NCBI GenBank assembly: GCA_032358255.1 | Contig: JAULBX010011100.1 | Coordinates: forward strand, 62,001-126,000 | Origin: Heterotrichella gracilis | Lineage: Eukaryota > Sar > Xanthophyceae > Tribonematales > Xanthonemataceae | Reading direction: 5' to 3' | Length of the DNA stretch: 64,000 nucleotides | In this document: in pieces, positions 35,049 to 46,822 of the stretch | How the letters are laid out: each line of letters begins with the position of its first letter | Position numbering within the stretch: the stretch's first letter is position 1 | Notes under the pieces: model-generated | Databases searched by the model: none | Seen by the model: only the letters and a program-made list of their open reading frames with translations | What the model was told of the DNA's origin: nothing | Translations under genes and position numbers: made by a program

Positions 35049-36397
35049 ATGCTGGCAGTTTCAATGGGCAGCTGTGGGGCACGGGTCCGGATGCACCCTG
35101 CCCGCATGGGCACAGGTGACGCCCTAGACGCCCTCAGGCCTAGGCGTGCATCCAGGCAGACAGCATTGTGGGTATGTGCGACAGGCCACAAGGCTCAAGA
35201 GGTGCGTGGTGGTGTCGTGTTCATCGGTTCTGCGTCATGCAACACAGCAAGCAAAGGGCACCAAGCGACGTGGACGCAAACCCTGTCAAACCCTAACCAA
35301 ACCCTAATCAAACCCTAATCAAACCCTAAGCATCGATACATGCTACACGTCACACCCCCTTGATAGCAAGCAACCAGCAAGGCTGCCCAACAACAGTAAG
35401 ACAGCCCAAGCGGGCTGCCACAAGCCTGTTTGCTGTTAGAATTTGCACTTTCTTTGCCACCAAGGCAGGTTTACTTCTGAGCATGCCATTGTGTCCCTGT
35501 GCGGGTTTTGAAGCTTTCAAAACAATTGTGCAGAAGCAGAAAAAGAGGCCACGCCTGCCTTCTCTGGTGGGTGTACGGGGTTGTGGGGGGGGTATACTCG
35601 TGCCAACCATGCTTGGTTGGGCGTTGGCCACAAGGGCTGCGGGTATGGGCTGACAACTCTGCCAATAGGAGTGCAGGTAGGAGGGATTTAGGTATTTTCA
35701 AGATATTCTAACCCACTCTCTGGTATGCAGAAAGCCTGTCTTATGTAATTACCCGCTCATGTGCGTATACGTATATGTAATTACCCGTTCACGTATGGTC
35801 TCATATGTAATCACCCGCTCATGTGCCCTGTAGACACTCTACACAACCCTAGCCAGTATGGCTATATCTGGTGGCGCCTCGGTGACCTACTGGCTGGTGG
35901 CGGACAGCGCGGTGGAGGCACAGGCAGAGTGGGAGCGCCTGGCCGAGAGGGAGGAGGCAACGAGGTTGAGGCAGCTGGGGAAGGAGCAGGAGGAGCGCCG
36001 GCGGACAATTGTGGTGAGTGCCATGCACCCGTGGTGAAAGCGGTTGTACATGCACCCACAGCCTTCCCCAGCCTGCGGCGTGTGTACACAGAGCAACCTC
36101 GGGTGCTGTACTTTGATTGCAGGTGAGAATCGCCAAGGGGAGTTTTGGCACGACGTGGGCAAGGCCGCTGTGAGCGTGTATGCCTTCAAGCAGGCAACAG
36201 GCAACTCCACCCCCAACCTGAGGCACTGCTTTGTCAAGCTGTTCCCCCACCTGGAGCAGGAGTTCCAGAAAGCGAGAGTGGTGAGGGTCATCCTCGTCTG
36301 CAACTTTGGGGCCATCTGTGAGCTTCACAGCGTGCACGAAACCGCCACGGGCAACGCGCTGTGGGAGGTGTCGGCCATGAACGTTGATCTGGACTGA
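35049..36397 (+). CDS. Unrecognised protein, Arg-rich N-terminus plus coiled coil
   Basis: Proposed exons 35049-35171, 35834-36013, 36062-36397; 639 nt, 212 residues, phase 0 at both introns. Residues 1-41 are Arg/Ala-rich with no acidic cluster, like an organelle presequence. Exon 2 starts with a possible membrane or anchor stretch (LASMAISGGASVTYWLVA) followed by a charged helix (about residues 65-100, EWERLAEREEATRLRQLGKEQEERRR). Exon 3 is a soluble-looking domain (GEFWHDVGKAAVSVYAFKQA, then VVRVILVCNFGAICELHSVH). Codon third positions are GC-rich across exons 2 and 3. I do not recognise a family. If the acceptor at 36122 is used instead of 36061, the protein ends 16 residues later in another frame. 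Confidence 0.5.
35278..35333 (+). repeat. CCCTAA-type telomere-like array
   Basis: Five AAACCCTAA(T/C)C units lie in tandem within intron 1 of the unrecognised gene. This is one of the purest interstitial arrays in the window, but too short and internal to be a chromosome end. Confidence 0.85.
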
Positions 36398-37279
36398 AGA
36401 GGGTAGCTACTAGCACACAGGTGTGCCGCATGGCGGTGACATGCACTGTGCATTAGCCACCCGGTTGTTCAGGTCATTGGCTGTGGGGTTTTGAGTGCAA
36501 CAATGTGCATGGGTGATGGTGGAAGAACGTGATGTCCAGAACCCATAGGATAAGGAAGTCGCGTATGTACAAATGTTGGATGTGTTTGTGTAGCCTGGAG
36601 GGTGCAATTAATTTGGTTGTTGTGCTTCCGAGCAGGCTTTGTGTACTTTCCATTGTCACTTGCAATTTTGTTGACTAAAATACATTTGTTTCTATTTTAC
36701 AGGGGTACGCCAAGTAGTGGGGCTTGAGCAGAGAAGGGCGTTGTGCTGCTTCCAATCAGACCCAGGTAGGGGGGGCACATGAAGGCAGGGAGAGTGCTCA
36801 GGAGGGTGTTGCGGTTATGGCATTGTACTGAATAAAGCCATTTACTGATTGATGCCACTTCTCAAAGTTTACTGGGAAATTGTTGGCTTTTACATTCCCT
36901 GTTGACTTATGTAATGGTCCTCCCCTGGGTCCCATTATGAACTGTTGCCATGCTGATATATGCGTTCACCATTTTCAAGGCAAGCTAAGTTAGGCATTGC
37001 GTTATAGGCATGCAGGCCTTTACATCCCTGTATATATGCACAATGCATTGGCAGATGGTTGCAGGTTATCGATCCCCCTCGCCCTCCTTGTATCCAGATT
37101 CTGAGTACGGAGCGCCCCCCTTGTCAATGAGTCAATGGCACCTACTTCCCCTCCCCATGGTTGTGACACCACAATGTCCAATCAGGAGCCCCAAAATGTG
37201 ATTTACCACCCTCCTTTCCCGCCCACAGCTGTTTCATTAAGAGCACCATTTGATGAACCCCTTCCCCCCCCATGTACAC
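36398..37279. other. 3' flank, no gene seen
   Basis: This is downstream of the unrecognised gene. A short block at about 37107-37127 resembles the beginning of PDE327 exon 12 and may be another edge copy. Confidence 0.4.
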
Positions 37280-37588
37280 AGGTTGGGCGTGAGAAGCAGG
37301 CCCGTGCACCACATCTACTCCCCCGCCCTCAACCAGGCGCTGCTCAAGTTTGAGCAGCAGATGCCAGGCTTCATTATCCCATCAGCCCTGCTGCATGGCG
37401 TGGAGACCCGCACCAGCGCCCCGGTGCGCATCGACAGGGGGGATAACATGCAGAGCCCGACGCTGGAGGGGCTGTTCCCGTGCAGGGAGGGGGCGGGGTA
37501 TGCGGAGGGGATTGTGAGTTCGGCGGTGGATGGGTTGCTGGTGGGGGAGGCTGTGGTGGCGAGCTTGGTGGGTGGTGTGGTGGCGTGA
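37280..37588 (+). pseudogene. Duplicated terminal exon of PDE327
   Basis: Preceded by CATGTACACAG, this repeats PDE327 exon 12 (33546-33864) at about 90% by eye. It reads open from the LGV(R) codons to the same SLVGGVVA end and TGA. Relative to the original it lacks four residues after YSPAL and has changes such as CRE for CGE and AEG for AGG in the conserved GEGAGYAGG segment. It has no upstream exons of its own, and the unrecognised gene lies between it and the parent. It is most simply an orphan exon. Trans-exon or run-on splicing from exon 11 cannot be excluded, because the acceptor and phase are intact. Confidence 0.85.
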
Positions 37589-38260
37589 GATTAGTGAGAT
37601 TGGGTGTGCGCTATGGGATTTGTGGCATCCCGCCGATGCCGTGCTCTGCTACACTGCAATTATTACCGTGCGGTATCTTCACCAGTATCTTCACTAGCTT
37701 GTTTATTTAGTTTGAAATATGGGTGCTATCATAAAGCGGTGGTGGCGAGCGTGCTGGCCTGCGTGGCGGCGTGATATGGTTGTGTGGGTCGTTTCAAGTC
37801 TGGCATGTACCATCCTGAAGGTGGTTTGACAAGCAACGGCCCAGAAGGCTTGCCGTATAATCCAGCCATTGCCACCTTTGCGACGGCTTCGAACCAGGAC
37901 CCTAGTGAAGGGTATCACTAACTGGCACTTCCAGCACCATCTGTGCCTCCGGATTGAGACGGCAAAAGGTTCAAGGCACGTCCCGCGCTGCTCTGTAAGC
38001 TTGGTAGCTTGCTGCAGCATGCTCGGTACGTTGTGTACGTGAAACAAGTGCTCATGGGACTCTAGTGCCTTGTAAGACCGAGAACTAGTTGCTGCACCGA
38101 CCCAAAACTCCTGCAGAGGTAAAACCTGGGTGACTTCAGCCGGCAAGTTTGCCAAAAGAAGAACTCTGTAACCTCCAGTCTAGCTTGCGGGTACGTAGTG
38201 ATATGTAGGCAGTCACTGCGTGTGTTGTGGGATATGCACGCATTCCTAGATAGCTGGTAG
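37589..38260. repeat. Copy of PDE327 3' flank
   Basis: It parallels about 33865-34500 in the same order: AAAGCGGTGGTGGCGAGC, GCTTGCCGTATAA, TTTGCGACGGCTTCGAAC, GGATTGAGACG, and ATTCCTAGATAG. Small insertions and deletions separate the copies, so the event is not very recent. Confidence 0.9.
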
Positions 38261-38773
38261 TGCCGGTGCCTCCCCCCCTTCTCAGGCCCCAATGTGCACG
38301 GATGGGATGAACAGGGTAATGGCCATGTTGGGTAGAACTCCCTTAGTTGAAATTCCTACGGCGTCTATAGGATCACTGTGCACGGGATTCACTTTTGTAG
38401 TTACCTGTTGCAATAGAGTTGAGGCTAGTGTGGAACTCTGCAGCCTCCGTATATGAGCGCTGCGTTGCTTTAGTTGTCTTCCTTTCTTCCACTTGAATTC
38501 TGGGACGTTCTGTAACGGTCACTGACAGTATAGACGACATAAATAAAATAAAAAATAAGGTTGTCCTATCATAGCTAGCCATGCCTTTAGCCATGTATTT
38601 TCAAGTAGTTTTCTAGGGTTTTAGGGTGTTTTAGGGTGCAAAAGTCCAACATAGCGTGAAATACACTTATAGCCCTGTATGCACCGCAGAGTTGCTTATT
38701 AGCGTTGAGAACTCTTCGTTATTGCACCCATCGCTTGTTTCTTCTATGTGCAAGTGACCTCAGGCTCGCACTC
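38261..38773. other. Upstream region of NAR1, no gene seen
   Basis: An AT-rich stretch with a TTTAGGG-like block near 38615-38635. It presumably holds the NAR1 promoter and 5' UTR. Confidence 0.5.
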
Positions 38774-41700
38774 ATGGCGCTGTTTTCAGGCACAGTGAAA
38801 ATCGCAGACCTAAACGACTTCATCGCACCATCGCAAGCGTGTGTTGTCAACCTCGATGGTTCAAAAAAAGCTGATGTCGCACCAGCACCTCAGGTAAGCG
38901 CACCGGGTGGTTTTCCCAATGCATGCATATGCATGCATGCACCTGCTACAAACGGCCATGTGCAAATATATGTGCAGTGTCAGGGGTAGTGTGCAAACGA
39001 GGTGATATACAGATTATTTTGGACGATACATGCGGTTGTCGTGTCTGCCAAACCGCGTCAAACTATGCAAGTGTTCATGTTTTCTTCATGCGCAGCCAAC
39101 GCCAGGTGCACCTCCCTGTCGCCATTGCACTCTCATACGCGCCTGTCGTCACGGTTTATAACATAACATTGAAGGCAGCAATAATCCAATGCCACTCACC
39201 CAACTCTGTCAATAGCTCTGCAAGCCTGTGCCCGACCACATGCACCACCCACATCACCCCACCATGCGTCACACCCCACTCCCCCCCCCCACCCCCCCAC
39301 CCACCCCACCCCCCAGGTGGGCAGCGTGCTCATCCAAGCCCGTGCCCCAAAGCTCGATCTTCCGCCCCCCACCGCCCCCAAGGGTTTTGCGCAAACCCTA
39401 ACCGGGGCAAACGACTCCATCAAGGTCACCCTCCAAGACTGCCTGGCCTGCAGCGGGTGCGTGACCTCGGCAGAAACAGTGCTCCTGGAGCAACAGAGCA
39501 GCCAGGAGCTGATGGCAAGGCTGGCCGACCCAGACTGCACCGTGATCATGTCACTGTCGCCGCAGGTGGGTGGGTGGATGGTAGTGGTGATGGGGTCACT
39601 GTAGCAGGGCCATGTTCCGGAGATAGCAGAGCAGCCAGGAGCTGATGGCGAGGCTAGCGGACCCAGACTGCACCGTGGTCATGTCTCTGTTGCCGCACGT
39701 GTGGATGGGGGGGTGCGGGGGACCACCAGTGTGAGGGGGATTCCTGACATGTAACACTGCTCAAGTTGCCACACTCAGAGTCAATATAGGCAACCGCACT
39801 TTGGGAGAACCATAGGCAGCAATTGCATCGGCATACACCTGAACCCTTCTTCCCTGCACCACAGTCTCGCGCCTCCCTTGCCACCTACCATGGCCTCACC
39901 CCGCTCCAGACGCACGCCAAATTGACCGCATTTTGCCGCTCCCTGGGTGTGCGGGCCCTATTAGACACTTCCACCAGCCGAGATGTAGCATTGGTGGAGG
40001 CTGCAGCTGAGTTTGTGCGCAGATATCGTGCTGCGCATGGCGGGGAGGGATCTGCGCAAGACTTGCCAGGGGCAGGTATGGGAGGGTTTGTGTAGGGTTT
40101 TGGACTGTGGCTCGACCCCACTGGTGTAGTATTCCGCGTAGTCCATGCATGTCTGCACAGGCAGAGATGGGGTATCACTGAAATGAGACATGGCGGTGGA
40201 GATATATTCATCCAAGGGAGGAAGAATCTTGCAAAGCGTCGTATTGTGAAGCACTCATGCAACAAGGTTTCCTATATTTGGGGCGGCAGACAAGGGCAGA
40301 GTCTGAAGCCCTGCGTTTGCAGGTACTGCAAAAATGGCAATTCACTGTGATGTGACCTCTGAAGCATCACATTTGATCCTAAAATCCTTGTAGGCCCACA
40401 GCCCAATGGTGCCACCGAGGCCATGCAAGTCGACCCCCCCACCTCGTCAGCTGGCAATACCCCCCTGGAGGACCTCCCACTCCCCATGCTGGCATCTGCC
40501 TGCCCCGGGTGGGTGTGTTACGCGGAGAAGACCCACGGGGAGTACATCCTGCCCTACATTGCCACCACCAAATCCCCGCAGGCGGTGATGGGGACGCTAG
40601 TGAAACGCTACTTTTGCCAGAAAATGGGCCTGTCCCCGGGGCAGGTGTACCACTGCGCCATCATGCCCTGCTATGACAAGAAGCTGGAGGCATCCAGGGA
40701 GGATTTCTTCATCCCAGGTGAGAAAATGATGCAGATCTTGCCACCAGGCTTAGGGGAGGGAAATGGCGTGATTCAGTTGTATGATTGCATCTTGTCCTGC
40801 CCTGTACGCGCACCAGGGTTTAGGGTTTTCTCCTGGTATGACAAGAAGCTGGAGGGGTCGAGGTAGGATTTGTTCATCAAGCTGATCAATCACTCTGCTG
40901 GAAATGTGCTAAAAATTGTGCACAATGTCCCCAGGGACCCAAATCCCCGAGGTGGACTGCGTGCTCACCTCCATCGAAATCCAGCAGCTGTTGGAGGACC
41001 AGGGGGTGACATTTGGGGACCTTCCGGAGGCCCCCTTGGACACCCTGATGACAAATGTGGACGAGGGGGGCAGTTTGGTGGGGGTGCGCGGCAGCTCGGG
41101 GGGGTATTTGGAGCACATCTTCCGCACCGCAGCCAAGGAGCTGTTTGGCCAGGTATTTTGATGTAAATGGACTTTATGTGCCTAATTAGTCGCAAGGTTC
41201 CAATCAGAGACTTCTATTCCGCCAAATTTCTGCAAACATTGCGGATCTGTCCTTGTGATTACTGAGCGCTTGCATCCATTTATCTCTAGTCTTGTGAACT
41301 CTCATCGTGATCCCCTGTTTCCCTCCTACATTGCTCCCTGTACTTCTCCCCCATGGACATTTGTACAATATGAGATGAGATCACATAGCTGCGTACAATG
41401 GCTCGATTGCAGCATTTGGGTTGTCCTAAGCAATTCTTTGCGAGTATAGCATGCAAATCCCTGTTTCTTTCTCTCAGGTTGTCCCCCCTGGTCCCCTGCC
41501 CATGCGCACCCTGCGCAACGCGGACATGCGCGAGGTGGCGCTGGAGGTGGAGGGGAGGGTGGTGCTGCGCTTTGCAGCCGCCTATGGCTTCCGCAACATC
41601 CAGACGCTGGTGCGCAAGGTCAAGCGCAACGCATGTACGTCGGTGCGCGGTTTATAAGGCCGAGGTCGCATGCAGTGGATTGGGTCAGGGCAATGGCAAA

Positions 41701-42464
41701 GCAGCACCCGCTCATTTGTAACAACCTGATTGTAAGCTCGTTTGGGAAGCACTGTCGGCTGTTGCACAGATTTCCAATACAAATGGTGTCGGTTCGCCTT
41801 CTTATACCTGAATGCATATGTGCGGCAAGCATGGCATACAGTTAATTATCCCCGTTTGAGAATGTCTTCCCCACTTGCAGCCGAGTATCACTTTGTGGAG
41901 GTGATGGCCTGCCCCTCAGGCTGCCTCAATGGAGGGGGCCAGCTGAAACCTCGTCCAGGCCAAACCACCGCGCAGCTGCTGCAGGCACTGGAGGAGACGT
42001 ACGAGCAGCAGGTGAGGGATGTGTTAGGGGTTGGCTGGTTTAGGGTAGCCACTACAATGCTGGGTTTAGGGTAGTCATGTGGATCTATGTGTGACATGGC
42101 GGCGGAGCACTTCGCTCAGCAAGAAGGGTTTCCTGCGGGTAGTCGCCGATACAATGATGTGGATGAAATTGCACACAACTTCAAGATCAAAATATGCACG
42201 TTGCAATCACCGCTTGTCCTTTTGTTTGTGATAAATCTCCAATTGCATGGAGTTCACAGGAGGTGCACTCACTGGGGAGTGTTGCTCATCAATCGCCTCC
42301 CCCCTTAGCTTGCAGAGAGGGCACCGGAGGACAACCCCCACGTGGGTGCACTGTATCGGGACTGGCTGCATGGGGCCCCCTTCAGCCCCACAGCCCGCCA
42401 GCTGCTGCACACCGAGTACCACTACCGCCCAAAGACACTTGCGGCGGCAGTGGGGGACTGGTGA
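38774..42464 (+). CDS. NAR1: Cytosolic Fe-S cluster assembly factor NAR1 (IOP1/NARFL)
   Basis: Eight exons: 38774-38893, 39317-39565, 39865-40075, 40394-40717, 40935-41152, 41478-41634, 41881-42011, 42309-42464; 1,566 nt, 521 residues to TGA. NAR1 is an iron-only-hydrogenase-like protein that bridges early and late steps of cytosolic Fe-S assembly and carries two Fe-S clusters. N-terminal cluster ligands are C23 (PSQAC) and C82, C85, C88 (CLACSGC). The C-terminal cluster ligands are visible as C230 (ASACPGW), C286 (MPCYDKK) and C437/C441 (MACPSGC). [38 protein letters not shown] and CLNGGGQ are typical of the family. The C-terminus ends in a Trp (AVGDW), as expected for this family. Length is normal. 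Introns 2 and 4 carry exon-edge echoes. Confidence 0.95.
38925..39262 (+). repeat. NAR1 intron 1 segment with a second copy at 47464-47800
   Basis: Shared blocks in order include GCATGCATAT, ATGCACCTGC, CGTGTCTG, CCATTGCACTC, CATACGCGCCTGT and ACATGCACCACCCACA. The remote copy is not associated with NAR1 coding exons. Confidence 0.75.
39625..39712 (+). repeat. Echo of NAR1 exon 2 3' edge
   Basis: It copies 39490-39585 through GCAGCCAGGAGCTGATGGC and CCAGACTGCACCGTG to the donor region, where the AG|GT has become CACGTG. The donor in the copy is therefore probably dead. Confidence 0.9.
40829..40880 (+). repeat. Echo of NAR1 exon 4 3' edge
   Basis: It copies 40667-40716 (TATGACAAGAAGCTGGAGG, then GATTT.TTCATC) and is preceded by TTTAGGG. 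Confidence 0.85.
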
Positions 42465-43689
42465 CACTGCATTGTTGGGCGACATCTGGGAAATGGAGTA
42501 CATTGTCAGCAGAAATTGTGGTGAATGTGGTGTGTGTGTTATTTGCGGGGGTTCCCAGCGAGTGCAGGTGTTTTGCCTGCTGCGCACGGGTGCACTTTGA
42601 TCTTTCGTTGGGATGGAGCGGGTGACAATGTAGCCAGTGTACTGTGTATCCATTATATTGGCTGGGGTCCAATGCGCACTGCTTTAGGGTTCAGGGTTTT
42701 GGTACCCTGGGGTCTGAGTCACTACTGGAACACTGTTCTGCTGTACAGAGTGTACAGACACAGAGCCGCTCTGTGTTGGCAAGGTTCTTAGGAAGTATTA
42801 CACCCAGTAACTGACACATGTATTGACGCAATGTGTGATACATGACTCTGGGATATTACTGTACCAGCCGCAAAAAGCCCCGGGTCAATCATTGTGATAT
42901 ACGGTCTAATTTCTTGACACAGCGGTACCATGCTTTGATCTTGAGCCTCAGGTGGCAACATACATTGTCAATCAAAAAATGCAAAATTTGCATGCGCAAA
43001 GGCTTGCAAGCACCAAAATTGCCACCTACATCCTATGTCATGGTTGTTCTTTGTCAGACGGAAGCACACTTTGTGTTAAGACAGAAAAGCATGGCATGCC
43101 AGCATCACAAAGATGATGCCATGCTGCTTGAAGCCACAGCGGTTGAGCAAATAAAGTAGCGAGCTAAAAATAGTTCCTGCCTAAGCCAGCTGGTGTACTA
43201 GAGAGCAGCACCTAGTAGGCAGCATACACTTAAGCAGTTGCCCATTGACAACTGACCAATAAACAAATCAATCTGGGTTTCCATTATTGAATCCAAATTG
43301 GAAATCTCGACTATAGATTTCATAAACAATCTCATGCGTTTGTTATCCTAATGCCAGCAACGGGGGTTGATGGATACTGTAATAGGTACTGCTTAGCGTT
43401 TCAGGACAGCTCCCCTGCATTGTTTATCCTACTAGTGGGCTGTGGGTGGCGCCAACAGCTGTTGCCCCACGGGTTTTACTATTGGCATTGGTGGCGCACT
43501 GTCCTTGGACAGCCTCCCCTGCTACACTGCATAAATTAAATTCCCAATCCCAATGGGTATATATATTCCATCCTGCGTATTTCTCAAGGAAACCAATTCG
43601 TTTGCTATCCTGCTGCAGCCGTCTATTGGCTCTCCAAAGTGACTGGAATCTACATCTGCTGCGTTGCGTTTCTTGCCTTGGTGGCGCTC
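42465..43689. other. Convergent intergenic region
   Basis: This lies between the NAR1 stop (plus) and the stop of the Pro/Thr-rich gene (minus). Open frames on both strands are short, and codon usage does not resemble the neighbours. It is probably 3' UTRs. Confidence 0.5.
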
Positions 43690-46600
43690 TCAGTGCTCCC
43701 CCTCTCCCAGGCCGCACATCCAGCAGGTGAAGAGCGCTGCCAGGCCGCGCCCCCGCGCCATGCCCATCATGAAGCCCCGCTTCCACGCTGGTTCCCTGAC
43801 TGGTGCCTGCATGCCCAAACCAGCCAAGTTAGTCCACAACCAACAACTCGCAATCGTCTCAGAGAGTTTGATACAAAACGCGGTGGGTGAGGCAGACAGA
43901 ACCGTACACATAGCAGCACCATTTCCAGTACATAGGCTGGTCAATCCATGGATTCAAGGTTAGTCCTTACCGGTGCACCCGCCTTCTCACTCCCGCTGGC
44001 AGCCTCCAGCCCTGGCAACTGGTGCAGTCCTGTGCCCTGGGGCTCGGAAGATGCATCGGGGGCCCAGTCTTGTTCTGTGGAGGTGGCGTGGTAGGGCTTG
44101 TCCAGCGGCTCATTGGCATGGTGGGGAGGTGCATAGCCAGGGGTGCACCTGCGGGGTACAGTCATGCGATATAGCAATCTGATTGGAAATGTAGGGTTTA
44201 GGGTCTTGTCACAATAGGGTTTGCTATTAGCCAGGGTGAAGGGTCTTGCTACAGTAGGGTTTAGCCAGGGGTCTTGTAGGGTTTTGCCAAGGGTGCACTT
44301 TCCAGGCGGGCCCAAGGGAGGCAGCTTGTGTAACCAGGTGGTACAGCGGCGCTCCATGACAGACATGCGCATGCACCAGTCCATCCACCCACCTGATCAT
44401 GATGACTTCCTCGCCTGCATCTTCCTTGTCCACCCCCTGCTGACTGGCTGTGCTCAGCTCAGGGTGCAGGAAGGCCAGCCCCAAGGTGGTGGGGGTGACG
44501 GTTGGTGACGTAGGCGGGAGCTCGGTGATGGTGGTGGGGGTGAAGGTGTTGCTGGTGGGGGTGACGTTGGTGGGGATGTCGGCTGGGATGTCGGCTGGGG
44601 TTTGCGTGGGGACATCGGCGGTGGTGCGGATGACATCCATAATCTCAGTGGGGATGGACACCTCATTGGTGGGGATGACGGTGGAGGTGGGGGTGGGGAT
44701 GGTGCTGGGGCCAGTGGTGTTGCAGAATTTTGCCAAGGTTGGGGTGGTGGCGACGTTGGCGAGGATTGGGTTTGGTTCCTCATTGCAGGTGATGACGTCA
44801 TCTGGGGTGGCGCTGAAAACTTCGGTGGTAGTGGGGGTGGTGATGACGTCATCTTGGGTGGCGAGGACATCTTCATTGGCGGTGGGGGGTGTGATGTCGG
44901 TGGTGGTGGGAAGGGTGGGGGCGCTGATGTCGCTTGAGGTGGGCGGAGGGACAGGGGCGGGGGTTGTCGGGGTGGTGTCAGATGGAGAGGCGTTGACCAC
45001 CTCCGCCACCGGGGCCTGCAGGCAGGCAAGCAGGGGTGTCAGCACATATGCACACACACAATTTATGTTACTTTTTGTGCTGTTCAGGCACTATGACATG
45101 GGAACAAATGATTCTCTACAGGTTGGCAGATCTGGACTCTTGATGGAGCCGCTGTGGGTTGATCAACAAGGCAACTACGCACTGAAGCACAACAGAAGCA
45201 CTGTGTAAGCAAACAAAGGCCTCAGCCACATCTGTCTAGGCCTCACCTCCTGGGCCGCAATGCTGACCGTTGCCCCAGCGGCGGCGGCAACTGGGGTGGT
45301 GGTGGTGATGGCGGGGATGGTGGGGATGGTGGGGGTTGTGGTGATGGCGGGGATGGCGGGGTTGCTGACCATTGCCCCGGCGGCGGAGGCGACTTGGGTG
45401 GTGGTGGTGGTGGCCTCACTGGGGATGAGGGCGGGCTCGGTGGGGATGACGGCGGGGTCGGTGGGGATAGGCAGATCCTCCGGGACGTGGGGGACCAGTG
45501 CCACGGGTGCCTACAGGCAGGCAAACAAGCATACGTATGTCAGCACACATACAACAGGGTTGGTCACGGAAGAAGGGCAAGGCGCACGCATTTAAGTGCA
45601 CTTGGGGTTTAGGGTTTTGCGTTTAGGGTTTTGATTGGGCACGGTAGGGCCCCTTTTGAAAAGGGGCAAACGCGTTTTTGGTTTTTGGTTCAGGGTTTGG
45701 TTGGTCACGGAAGGGAATAGGGCAGTGCGTTTGAATACGGCAAGCAGCTGCAAAGCTCTGACCTGGAGGTCAGTTTGCACACACATGCATGCATACTTGA
45801 GGGCACTGGACAGGAAACCCTTCCACAAGCAAAAAGGTGTGGTTGTATTGGTTGAGCAGCAAAGCATGGACGAAGGAGTCAAAGCCTACCCTGCGTTTCC
45901 CCTGACAAGGGCACACAGGCGGCAGCATACAAGCACTATCCCCCACACACGTCAGCTATCTTGGGTTGCAACTGGTTAACGAGGCGAAGCACAGCAGCAC
46001 CACGCGCGTACACAAGCTAAGGCGTGGTCAATACAGGTATCTAGACCTCACCTCCTGGGCCGCTGCTCGTGGAGCCCGTGCAGGTCGCTGCCTGAACATG
46101 TGCCTGGCGGCGATGGCTTCGAATTCCGCCCGCTTCGCAGCGGTCATAGGCACGGCATTCTTCGCATACATGGCGGCAGACCTGCAAAACAGAAGGAGCG
46201 TGAAGCGTTAGCCAGGGTTACGTATCGGTGGCCCTTGCTGGTCGTGGCAAGTGGTGAGTTTTGAGCGCATGTGCGTTGCATTGCCCGTGTAGGATTCACG
46301 CGTCCACTGCAGGTGCGATCAAGCTGGTGGATGAACCCGAGCGCACACAACAAACTGGCAGACGAAACTATGTCCACCAGGATGCCCTCGTTCGATTGCC
46401 TGTGCTACGAGTCGGTGCACCGCGGTTTTTAACCAAAGAAAGCTGGGGTGTGCCGGAAGCAAAGGTGAGTCAACGACATTGTGTGCTGCAACGATCAACG
46501 TGGGCACGCTTTCAGCAGCAGAGGGTGAACGCTTTGTTGAGCAAATGTTATCTTGAACGTGCGGGGCAGGGGGCTGGGCGGTGGTGGGCTGCACACAGTA

Positions 46601-46822
46601 CTGCCTCTAGGACTAGCCCGTGATATCAAGTGGCCCGCTATGGTGCCGACACCAGTCTGCAAGACGGCAAACGAAGTGGAGTATACAGCGTTCAAACAAA
46701 ACGTCTCACCTTACTCCTTTCTTGGCCTTGGCCGCTCCTGCCTTGGTCTTGGTTTGCTTCGGCGCTGCTGCAGGTGCAGCCTGGTTGAGGATGACGTCGA
46801 CGTCGGTGGCCACGGAAGTCAT
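43690..46822 (-). CDS. Pro/Thr-rich low-complexity protein of unknown function
   Basis: Six exons: 46822-46710, 46181-46052, 45510-45247, 45015-44393, 44148-43971, 43806-43690; 1,425 nt, 474 residues, phase-consistent to TGA. Residues 1 to about 80 are basic and Ala/Lys-rich (PKQTKTKAGAAKAKK, then MTAAKRAEFEAIAARHMFRQRP). About residues 82-376 are degenerate Pro/Thr/Ala/Val repeats such as IPTDPAVIPTEPALIP and TTPTIPTIPAITTT, mucin- or linker-like. A normal-composition tail ends in a short hydrophobic segment (GRGLAALFTCWMCGLGEGEH). No signal peptide or recognised domain was seen. Exons 3, 4 and 6 all start with Ala-Pro-Val, and exons 2 and 3 both end in Ala-Gln-Glu before near-identical donors, which suggests exon duplication. 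It could be a flagellar or wall-associated protein, but that is a guess. Confidence 0.65.
44215..44325 (-). repeat. Echoes of Pro/Thr gene exon 5 5' edge
   Basis: GCCAGGGTGAAGGG, GCCAGGGGTCTTG and GCCAAGGGTGCACTTTCCAGG recur here. The true junction is at 44135-44155 (GCCAGGGGTGCACCTGCGGGG). TAGGGTTT motifs lie between the copies. Confidence 0.7.

Noticed and set aside
35849-36337. 162-codon minus-strand frame
   Set aside because: The plus-strand frames have better third-position composition and a coiled-coil pattern; the minus frame is Leu/Pro/His-rich shadow.
42842-43159. 105-codon plus-strand frame between NAR1 and the Pro/Thr gene
   Set aside because: AT-rich third positions, Cys/His/Lys scatter without a motif, and no splice context.
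44450-45208. 252-codon plus-strand Val/Gly-rich frame
   Set aside because: It is the antisense shadow of Pro/Thr repeats; the minus-strand frame joins five other exons in phase, this one joins none.
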